Source: JBBCJT01 sp037190665
GTDB taxonomy: Bacteria > Pseudomonadota > Alphaproteobacteria > Acetobacterales > Acetobacteraceae
DNA length: 10,261 bases
Assembly: GCA_037190665.1 (NCBI GenBank)
Contig: JBBCJT010000108.1
Location: 1 to 10,261, forward strand
Direction: 5' to 3'
The position numbers and the translations under genes were made by a program. Under the pieces are notes generated by a model, which saw only the letters and a program-made list of their open reading frames with translations, had not been told where the DNA came from and did not search any database. Shown here piece after piece: positions 1 through 5,331 of the stretch (positions are counted from its first letter, which is position 1; each line of letters begins with the position of its first letter).

Positions 1-351
1 CGGCGCGCCAGCAAGAATCCGCTCGATCAGGGGGGCTGGTCCGGGTTCTTCACCTTCTGGTCCGGCATCGACCACTGGACGCCCGCCGGCCACAACGCGC
101 TGCGCGGCAACGGCGCGCAGGCCTGGTTCGGCTGGCCCGACATCCCGGAGATCGAGGCGCAGCGCGACGCCTGGTTCGACGCGCCGAACCTTGACGAGCA
201 GCTGAAGGCGACGCGCGAGATCCAGCGCATCGCCTTCGACAAGGTGCCCTACGTGCCGGGCGGCATGTACTACCAGCCGACCGCGTATCGCCGGAATCTC
301 ACCGGCGTGCTGCAGGGCCCGCCGCTGTTCTGGAACGTGCGGCGGGTCTAG
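1..351 (+). CDS. ABC transporter substrate-binding protein, family 5 (peptide/opine type), C-terminal fragment
   Basis: This is the last 116 residues of a periplasmic solute-binding protein of the SBP_bac_5 (DppA/OppA-like) family; the rest lies left of the window. Reading frame 1 is open from the first base to TAG at 349-351. Family marks seen are a Trp/Phe-rich segment (GWSGFFTFWSGIDHW), a GWPDIPEIEAQRDAWFDA helix, the LKATREIQRIAFDKVPYVP segment, and the closing block with QPTAYRRNLTGVL and FWNVR. Such proteins bind short peptides, opines or related small molecules for an ABC importer. The signal peptide and N-terminal lobe cannot be seen. Its position just upstream of the alpha/beta hydrolase and D-carbamoylase suggests, by inference, that it captures the substrate of that pathway. 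The family call is firm; the ligand is unknown. Confidence 0.9.
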   Translation, partial: RRASKNPLDQGGWSGFFTFWSGIDHWTPAGHNALRGNGAQAWFGWPDIPEIEAQRDAWFDAPNLDEQLKATREIQRIAFDKVPYVPGGMYYQPTAYRRNLTGVLQGPPLFWNVRRV

Positions 352-420
352 CAAAAAGGCCGGTTCGGGGCACAGGATGCCCCAGCTTCCGCCGGGGGCC
401 ATGCGCCCCCGGCTTTTTTG
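352..420 (+). promoter_or_regulatory. Palindromic leader with mutually exclusive folds (possible attenuator)
   Basis: Beyond the terminator, this intergenic stretch can fold differently. CAAAAAGGCCGG (352-363) pairs with CCGGCTTTTTTG (409-420) over 12 positions, with one G-T wobble. That pairing would use up part of the terminator's right arm and all of its T-tract. Inside it, GGGGCA (367-372) and TGCCCC (378-383) form a 6-bp hairpin. GCCCC (379-383) can also pair with GGGGC (395-399). The result is a four-segment topology like that of attenuators. The pairings are read directly from the bases. That they act as a switch is inference, and GC-rich DNA yields some such pairings by chance. A simpler reading is a bidirectional terminator. 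I see no leader peptide or recognisable riboswitch core. Confidence 0.3.
391..419 (+). terminator. Intrinsic terminator after the substrate-binding protein gene
   Basis: GCCGGGGGC (391-399) and GCCCCCGGC (405-413) form a perfect 9-bp GC-only stem with a 5-nt loop, followed by six Ts (414-419). This is a textbook rho-independent terminator 39 nt past the stop codon of the binding-protein gene. It sits only 27 nt before the start of the alpha/beta hydrolase, so it should limit transport-operon transcription into the hydrolase unless it is read through or an alternative fold forms. Confidence 0.88.
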
Positions 421-446
421 TCGAAGCCGAACCCAGGGAACCCCCC

Positions 447-1661
447 GTGACGATGTTCTTCAAGGACGAGATGCACGAGGAGTTCGGCACCTGGCCGCTG
501 GGCTACATGCCGTACGGGGGCGCCGATATCGGGGAGATCGCCGCTGTCGGGCGCGCCGTCGGTGACGGGGACGACGCGGCCTACCACCGGGCATGGAACG
601 ACGCGGCAGACCGGCTGACGGCGGAAGCGGATGCGGCGCTGGCGAAGGGCCACCGGCGCAGCGCGCAGGAACTGTACCTGCGCGCCAGCGTCTTCCGCGC
701 CGCCTCCATCCATCCGCTGTATGGCGCGCCGGCCGACCCGAGGCTGCTGGCCGCCTTCCGCGCCCAGATGGCGGCTTTCGACAAGGGGCTCGCCCTGTCC
801 GACCCGCCGGTGCTGCCGCAGTGCATCCCGTTCGGCGACACCGCGCTGCCCGCCTACCTGATCCCCGTCTCGGGTCATGAGCGCGCCGTACGGCCGTTGC
901 TCATCCTGAACAACGGCTACGACGGGACGATCACCGACATGTACTTCGCCTCGGCCGTGGCGGCGCTGCGGCGCGGCTATCACTGCCTGCTGTTCGACGG
1001 GCCGGGCCAGGGCGTGATGCTGTACGAGCACGGCGTTCCGATGCGCCCGGATTGGGAGACCGTGATCCGCGCCGTGGTCGATTTCGCGGTCGCGCAGCCG
1101 ATCGTGGACGCGAAGCGCATCGCGCTCAGCGGCTGGAGCCTGGGCGGCCTGCTCGCGCCGCGCGGCGCCTCTGGCGAACACCGGATCGCCGCCCTGATCG
1201 CCGATCCCGGCACATGGAGCATCGCCGACGGGTTCCGCGCGATCCTCGTGCGGAACCTCGGCCTCAGCGCGGAAGCGGCCGCCGACCTCGGCAAGCTCGA
1301 TCAGGCCATCATCGACAAGGTGGACGGTGTGATCCGGGGCAACCGCTCGCTGCACTGGAAGGTCGTCCAGCGCGGCTTCTGGGTGCATGGGGTGGACAAT
1401 CTGCGCGACTACTTCGCCGCCGCCGAGCTGTTCACCATGAAGGGCCGCGCCGAACTGATCCGCTGCCCCACGCTGCTCACGCAGGCGGAGAACGACACGC
1501 TCGGCGCCGCTGCCGGAGCCTTCCTCGACGCGCTGACCTGCCCGAAGACGCTGCTGCGCTTCACCGCCGCGGAGGGCGCGGAGGGGCACTGCGAGATGAG
1601 GAATCGCTCGCTGCTGAACCGGCGGGTGCTCGACTGGCTCGACGAGGTCCTTGCGCATTGA
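447..1661 (+). CDS. Alpha/beta hydrolase with helical N-terminal cap (dihydropseudooxynicotine-hydrolase-like)
   Basis: A 404-residue cytosolic serine hydrolase with no signal peptide. Residues 40-130 form the helical cap typical of the group that includes 2,6-dihydropseudooxynicotine hydrolase; a segment such as LYLRASVFRAASIHPLYG is characteristic. The alpha/beta core follows, with an NNGYDG oxyanion-region motif (155-160), FDGPGQG (183-189) and the nucleophile elbow GWSLGG, placing Ser231. Asp350 (in AENDT) and His381 (in EGHCE) are the likely other triad members. Family members cleave C-C, ester or amide bonds in varied catabolic substrates, so the substrate cannot be named. GTG 447 follows AGGGAA (435-440) by 6 nt; ATG 453 is a close alternative. 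The D-carbamoylase starts 32 bases after its stop, so the two are probably co-transcribed and act in one pathway. Confidence 0.88.
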   Translation: MTMFFKDEMHEEFGTWPLGYMPYGGADIGEIAAVGRAVGDGDDAAYHRAWNDAADRLTAEADAALAKGHRRSAQELYLRASVFRAASIHPLYGAPADPRLLAAFRAQMAAFDKGLALSDPPVLPQCIPFGDTALPAYLIPVSGHERAVRPLLILNNGYDGTITDMYFASAVAALRRGYHCLLFDGPGQGVMLYEHGVPMRPDWETVIRAVVDFAVAQPIVDAKRIALSGWSLGGLLAPRGASGEHRIAALIADPGTWSIADGFRAILVRNLGLSAEAAADLGKLDQAIIDKVDGVIRGNRSLHWKVVQRGFWVHGVDNLRDYFAAAELFTMKGRAELIRCPTLLTQAENDTLGAAAGAFLDALTCPKTLLRFTAAEGAEGHCEMRNRSLLNRRVLDWLDEVLAH

Positions 1662-1693
1662 CGTCGGGCGCGGGCGGCCACAGCCTTCGCCCC

Positions 1694-2626
1694 ATGTCTC
1701 GCATCCTCCGCGTTGCCGGCGCCCAGATGGGACCGGTGCAGAAAGCCGACAGCCGCGAGGCCACGCTCGCGCGCATGATCGCCCTGCTCGACCGCGCCGC
1801 CGATGACGGCGCGAAGCTGGTCGTGTTCCCAGAACTCCCGCTGACCACCTTCTTCCCGCGCTGGCTGTTCGCCACGCAGGAAGAGGTGGACACGTACTTC
1901 GAAAGCGCGATGCCCAATCCGGCCGTTCAGGGATTGTTCGACCGGGCGAAGGCGCGCGGCGTCGGCTTCTATCTCGGCTACGCGGAACTCACGCCGGAAG
2001 GCCGGCACTACAACACCAGCATCATCGTCGGGCCGGACGGGCAGGTCGCGCTGAAGTACCGCAAGATCCACCTCCCCGGCTCGGTCGAACCCCGCAAGGG
2101 CGACCGCTTCCAGCAGCTCGAGAAGCGGTATTTCGAGTATGGCGATCTCGGCTTCCCGGTCGCGCGCGCGATGGGCGGCGTGCTGGGCATGCTGATCTGC
2201 AACGACCGCCGCTGGCCGGAAGCGTGGCGCGTGCTGGCGTTGCAGGGGGTGGAGCTGGTCTGCGTCGGCTACAACTCCGCCGCCTATGATCCCAACGGCG
2301 GCAGCACCGAGGGCGAGGCGCTGCGCACGTTCCATTCCAAGCTGGTCGCGCAGGCCAACGCCTACATGAACGCGACCTGGGTCGTCGCCGTGGCGAAGGC
2401 CGGCAACGAGGACGGCTCGGGGCTGATCGGCGGATCGTGCATCGTCGATCCGAACGGCGTGTTCGCCGCGGAGGCGAAGACCACGGGTGACGAGGTAATC
2501 GTCGCCGATGTCGATTTCGACGCCTGCCGACAGGGCAAGGAGAAGATGTTCAACTTCGCCGCCCACCGCCGGCCGCAATGGTACGGGCCGATCACCGGGC
2601 AGGTCGGGGCGCAGCCGCCCGGCTGA
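1694..2626 (+). CDS. N-carbamoyl-D-amino-acid hydrolase (D-carbamoylase), copy 1
   Basis: A 310-residue nitrilase-superfamily amidohydrolase that converts N-carbamoyl-D-amino acids to D-amino acid, CO2 and ammonia in the cytosol. The nitrilase triad is complete: Glu47 (FPEL), Lys124 (KYRKIHLPG) and Cys169 (LICNDRRWPEAW). Length and N-terminus (MSRILRVAGAQMGPVQKADSR) match Agrobacterium D-carbamoylase, about 304 residues, from its first residue; this fixes ATG 1694 although I see no Shine-Dalgarno before it. A TTG at 1658 overlaps the hydrolase stop and follows GAGGT (1644-1648), but would add 12 non-homologous residues. The residue matching Agrobacterium His144 is Gln141 (RFQQLEKRYFE), whereas copy 2 keeps His, so substrate range may differ. 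The His215 equivalent is kept (TFHSK). It probably shares an mRNA with the upstream alpha/beta hydrolase. Confidence 0.93.
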   Translation: MSRILRVAGAQMGPVQKADSREATLARMIALLDRAADDGAKLVVFPELPLTTFFPRWLFATQEEVDTYFESAMPNPAVQGLFDRAKARGVGFYLGYAELTPEGRHYNTSIIVGPDGQVALKYRKIHLPGSVEPRKGDRFQQLEKRYFEYGDLGFPVARAMGGVLGMLICNDRRWPEAWRVLALQGVELVCVGYNSAAYDPNGGSTEGEALRTFHSKLVAQANAYMNATWVVAVAKAGNEDGSGLIGGSCIVDPNGVFAAEAKTTGDEVIVADVDFDACRQGKEKMFNFAAHRRPQWYGPITGQVGAQPPG

Positions 2627-2637
2627 GGCGGCGCCCC
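2606..2637. terminator. GC hairpin at the convergent gene ends (probable terminator without T-tract)
   Basis: GGGGC (2606-2610) pairs with GCCCC (2633-2637), and GCCGCC (2614-2619) pairs with GGCGGC (2627-2632), giving an 11-bp stem with a 3-nt bulge and a 7-nt loop. It spans the stop codon of the D-carbamoylase and lies just before the end of the opposing M23-type gene, only 17 bases away. Only two Ts follow, so it may act as a weak bidirectional terminator or 3'-end stabiliser. The pairing is seen; the role is inferred. Confidence 0.4.
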
Positions 2638-2643
2638 TTGCGC

Positions 2644-3180
2644 CTACAGCATCCCGGCGGTGAAGCCGAACGTGCCCGGCTTCATGCCCGGCAGCGCGAA
2701 GCACGGGCTCATCACCAGCCCCGGAAGCTGCGCGGCATCCAGATACGACGTGGGGTCGATCAGGTCCTTGCGCCGCTGATAGGGCTTGTTGCTCCGCTGG
2801 GTCAGCGCGCCGGTGGCGGTCCCGTCATACATCTCGAAATGGACCATGCTGACCTTCAGCCCGCTCAGCAGCCCGACCTCCCCGATCAGCCGCCCGGCCG
2901 AGATCCGCGCGCCGGGGCGGATGCCGACCGGCATGTTCTTCCGCACCTCGCCGTAGCGGACGATGAAATCGCCGTGGTCCACCTCGATCGCCCAGGTGGA
3001 CAGGTAGAACTCGTAGATCGAGATGATCGTGCCGTCCGCGACGGAGAAGACCGGCGTGCCCACCGGCGCATACAGGTCGCAGCCCGCATGCTTGCGCGTG
3101 CCGTTGGACCGTGGCGCGCCGAATTTGCGCGGCCGCTCGTGATAGGATTCCTTCGGGCGGAACTTCAGCGGAAACAGCAT
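2644..3180 (-). CDS. M23-fold (LytM-like) metallopeptidase family protein, accessory histidines absent
   Basis: A 178-residue protein consisting almost entirely of a LytM/Peptidase_M23 domain. These domains normally cut peptidoglycan cross-bridges. All three zinc ligands can be placed: His31 and Asp35 in HAGCDLYAPVGT, and His114 in MVHFEMY. The two further histidines of classical LytM are replaced: the YAHL-type position reads YGEV (Glu78) and the first His of HxH is Met112. No signal peptide or membrane segment is visible, although the family usually works in the envelope. ATG 3180 is preceded by AGGAG in the 17-base gap after the upstream exported-protein gene, so the two are probably co-transcribed. 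The fold is clear. Activity is uncertain: it may be a divergent peptidase or a non-catalytic peptidoglycan-binding or regulatory member. Confidence 0.82.
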   Translation of the reverse strand: MLFPLKFRPKESYHERPRKFGAPRSNGTRKHAGCDLYAPVGTPVFSVADGTIISIYEFYLSTWAIEVDHGDFIVRYGEVRKNMPVGIRPGARISAGRLIGEVGLLSGLKVSMVHFEMYDGTATGALTQRSNKPYQRRKDLIDPTSYLDAAQLPGLVMSPCFALPGMKPGTFGFTAGML

Positions 3181-3197
3181 CTTCCCGGCGTCTCCTG

Positions 3198-3725
3198 TTA
3201 TGGGACCTTGGTGAGGCGCAGCTCGCTGCCGCGATCGGGCAGCACCTGCAGCCTGAGCGTCTCTCGTGCGCCGGGGCGTGGCCGCATCGCGCCTTCCGCC
3301 AGCGGCGTGCCGTTCCAGCCGAGGATGATGCCGCGCCCGCCATCGACACGGCGCGTACCGGTCGGCGCCCCGTACCGCGCCTCCTCCGCTCTGCGCACGG
3401 CGGCGACATCGGTCGCGGCGGGATCGCTCAGCACGATATCGGCGACGGCCGGCGCGGACGGCGGCACGAAGGCGACCTGCAGGGAACGACCGTCGCGGAG
3501 GCGAACGATCATGCGCGTCAGCGCGCCGTTCGACCTGCGGACCTCGTCGCGTTCCGCAATGTCGTCACGCGCGGCCAGAACCTGCGTGACCTGGTCCTGC
3601 GACATGCCGAGGCGAAGGCCGAGCACCTGCAACGCCGGCCCGGCGTCGGCGAGAGCAGTGGTACAAAGCGCGACCAGTATGGCCAAGGTCATGCCGCATC
3701 TTGCGGCGCCGGCTACGACCGTCAT
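3198..3725 (-). CDS. Small exported protein of unknown function
   Basis: A 175-residue protein I do not recognise by family. A signal peptide is likely: Arg9 lies before a hydrophobic stretch (MTLAILVALCTTALA, residues 12-26), with AxA-type cleavage before DAG. The mature part opens with LGLRLGMSQDQVTQVLAAR, a pattern shared by many small periplasmic or lipid-anchored proteins with BamE/SmpA-like folds; a second element (VRRAEEARYGAPTGTRR, from about residue 110) is also common in such proteins. That resemblance is only suggestive. ATG 3725 is chosen because it keeps the positive Arg before the hydrophobic core; Met12 (3692) is an alternative. It lies 17 bases upstream of the M23-type gene, which suggests a shared envelope-related role. 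It diverges from D-carbamoylase copy 2 across 57 bases. Confidence 0.7.
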   Translation of the reverse strand: MTVVAGAARCGMTLAILVALCTTALADAGPALQVLGLRLGMSQDQVTQVLAARDDIAERDEVRRSNGALTRMIVRLRDGRSLQVAFVPPSAPAVADIVLSDPAATDVAAVRRAEEARYGAPTGTRRVDGGRGIILGWNGTPLAEGAMRPRPGARETLRLQVLPDRGSELRLTKVP

Positions 3726-3782
3726 GCTCCGGTGCTACAGGGGCAATCCGATCCGATCAATCGCAATCCGGGAGTGTGTTTC
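3726..3782. promoter_or_regulatory. Divergent intergenic region with 8-bp direct repeats
   Basis: This 57-base gap separates the - strand exported-protein gene from + strand D-carbamoylase copy 2, so promoters for both are expected in or near it. GCAATCCG occurs at 3743-3750 and again at 3763-3770, exactly 20 bases apart (about two helical turns), with a tandem CGATC pair between them. This suits a dimeric regulator, but the repeat is short. GGGAG (3770-3774) lies 8 bases before ATG 3783 and is the ribosome binding site of the carbamoylase. On the - strand, TTGATC and TAGCAC 17 bases apart make only a weak sigma-70-like match. Confidence 0.3.
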
Positions 3783-4775
3783 ATGGCACGCACGCTGACT
3801 GTGGCCTCGGCCCAGCTTGGTCCCATCCAGAAGGCCGAGTCCCGCGCGGTCGCCGTCGAGCGGATGCTGCGGCTGATGGAACGCGCGCATAAGCGCGGCG
3901 TGGAGTTGGTGGTCTTCCCCGAACTCGCGCTCACCACCTTCTTCCCGCGCCACTACCACGAGGACATCGCCGAGGCGGATTCGTGGTTCGAGGCTTCGAT
4001 GCCGTCGAACGAGACCGCTCCGCTGTTCGAGGCCGCGCGCCGCTATGGCATCGGCTTTCATCTCGGCTACGCGGAACTCGCCGAGGAAGCGGACGACACG
4101 GGCAAGGTCCACCGCCGCCGGTTCAACACCGCGATCCTCGTATCCCCGGCCGGCGACATCCTGCTCAAGTACCGCAAGGTGCATCTGCCCGGGCACGCCG
4201 AGTACGACCCGAAGCGCAAGGTCCAGCATCTGGAGAAGCGGTATTTCGAGGTCGGCAACCTCGGCTTCCCGGTGATCCGCGCACCTATGGGCGGCGTGCA
4301 GGGCGTGAACATGGGCATGCTGATCTGCAACGACCGCCGCTGGCCCGAAGCGTGGCGCGTGCTGGGGTTGCAGCAGGTGGAACTGGTGCTGCTCGGCTAC
4401 AACACGCCGTCGATCAATCAGGACGCGCGCGGGTTCGAGGCGCATCACCTGCGCGTGCTGCACTCGCACCTGTCGATCCAGTCCGGCTGCTACCAGAATG
4501 CCTGCTTCGCGGTCGCCACCGCCAAGGCCGGCACCGAGGACGGGTGCGAGCTGTTCGGCCATTCGATCATCGTCAATCCGCAGGGCGAGATCCTCGCGCA
4601 GGCGACCACCTGGGACGACGAGCTGATCACCGCCGATCTCGATTTGCGCCAGTGCGAGCTGGGGCGGACGACGATCTTCAACTTCGCCGCCCATCGCCGG
4701 CCGGAAGCCTATCGCCGCATCGTCGATCAGGTGGGTTCGGTGCCGCCGGCGGAATGGGGCAACGCGGCGGAGTAG
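3783..4775 (+). CDS. N-carbamoyl-D-amino-acid hydrolase (D-carbamoylase), copy 2
   Basis: A 330-residue paralogue of the carbamoylase at 1694-2626, with the same reaction and fold. The triad is Glu47 (FPEL), Lys132 (KYRKVHLPG) and Cys182 (ICNDRRWPEAWRV). It is closer to Agrobacterium D-carbamoylase than copy 1 in the substrate loop: it keeps HLPGHAEY and His149 (VQHLEKRYFE), the equivalent of Agrobacterium His144, and a His215 equivalent in VLHSH. Extra length comes from small insertions (near residues 103-111 and 166-176) and an extended tail ending VPPAEWGNAAE. ATG 3783 has a good RBS, GGGAG, 8 bases upstream. It is transcribed apart from copy 1, divergently from the exported-protein gene, and its stop lies 4 bases from the stop of the converging GNAT gene. 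The family call is very secure; which N-carbamoyl amino acids it prefers cannot be read. Confidence 0.95.
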   Translation: MARTLTVASAQLGPIQKAESRAVAVERMLRLMERAHKRGVELVVFPELALTTFFPRHYHEDIAEADSWFEASMPSNETAPLFEAARRYGIGFHLGYAELAEEADDTGKVHRRRFNTAILVSPAGDILLKYRKVHLPGHAEYDPKRKVQHLEKRYFEVGNLGFPVIRAPMGGVQGVNMGMLICNDRRWPEAWRVLGLQQVELVLLGYNTPSINQDARGFEAHHLRVLHSHLSIQSGCYQNACFAVATAKAGTEDGCELFGHSIIVNPQGEILAQATTWDDELITADLDLRQCELGRTTIFNFAAHRRPEAYRRIVDQVGSVPPAEWGNAAE

Positions 4776-4779
4776 CGCC

Positions 4780-5331
4780 CTACGACAACGCGTGCCGCAT
4801 GATCGGCCGCGTCGGCGCGTGGCGCGCGACCTCGACGAAGCCGGCGCGGGCGAAGGTGGTGGCGTAGCCGGTGAAGGACGAACTCGGCGTCGCGCTTGCA
4901 TCCACGGGATAGGCTTCCAGCGCGACCGCGCCCTGCGCGCGGGCATGGGCGATGGCGGCACGGATCAGCGCGGTAGCCACGCCCTGCTTGCGATGGCCCC
5001 GGCGAATGTAGAGGCAGGACAGCGACCAGACCGGCGCGTCGTCCACCCGGCGCAGGTTGCGGGCGCAATCGAGGCGCGTCAGCTCGGCGCGTGGCGTGAC
5101 CTGCACCCAGCCAAGCGCCCGGTCGCCATCGAGCGCGAGCAGGCCGGGCGGCGGCCCCTCCTCGACCCGGGCGCGGAAATCGGCGCGGTTCGCCGCCCCG
5201 CTACGGGTGCGGTAGGCGGCCCCGATCCGCCAGTACATGCACCAGCAGCCGCCAACGGCCCCGTTGGGCGAGAACAGGTCCTCGAAGCGCGGCCACAGCG
5301 CCGGCGTCAGCGGGGCGACGGCAAGGCTCAT
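4780..5331 (-). CDS. GNAT family N-acetyltransferase
   Basis: A 183-residue acetyl-CoA-dependent N-acetyltransferase. The acetyl-CoA binding motif A is RKQGVA (114-119, the R/Q-x-x-G-x-G/A pattern), followed by the helix ATALIRAAIAHARAQG and the motif B region with EAYPVD (139-144) and GYATTFARAGF (155-165). The N-terminal GGCWCMYWR (27-35) is typical of one soluble GNAT subgroup found across bacteria. The start is ATG 5331; its first four bases form ATGA with the stop of the upstream racemase, so translation is almost certainly coupled. The substrate is unknown. Pairing with an amino-acid racemase in a D-carbamoylase neighbourhood makes an amino acid or related amine an attractive guess, but that is inference from context alone. 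Confidence 0.88.
   Translation of the reverse strand: MSLAVAPLTPALWPRFEDLFSPNGAVGGCWCMYWRIGAAYRTRSGAANRADFRARVEEGPPPGLLALDGDRALGWVQVTPRAELTRLDCARNLRRVDDAPVWSLSCLYIRRGHRKQGVATALIRAAIAHARAQGAVALEAYPVDASATPSSSFTGYATTFARAGFVEVARHAPTRPIMRHALS

Noticed and set aside
367..383. Possible sigma-54 promoter (GGCAC...TGC) before the hydrolase
   Set aside because: Only 8 bases separate the GG and GC elements where 10 are needed, and the match is explained by the hairpin GGGGCA/TGCCCC.
348..1658. Long - strand open frames opposite the hydrolase and D-carbamoylase 1 (also 1409-2704)
   Set aside because: No domain or motif, Arg/Ala/Gly-rich composition, and fully overlapped by well-supported genes on the other strand.
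2644..3180. The M23-type gene as a pseudogene because catalytic histidines are missing
   Set aside because: The frame is intact, all zinc ligands and the domain core are kept, and it has a good ribosome binding site, so a divergent functional subfamily is more likely.
3111..3782. An in-frame upstream extension of D-carbamoylase copy 2
   Set aside because: Homology starts at ATG 3783, which has a good ribosome binding site. The extension runs antisense to two better-supported genes.
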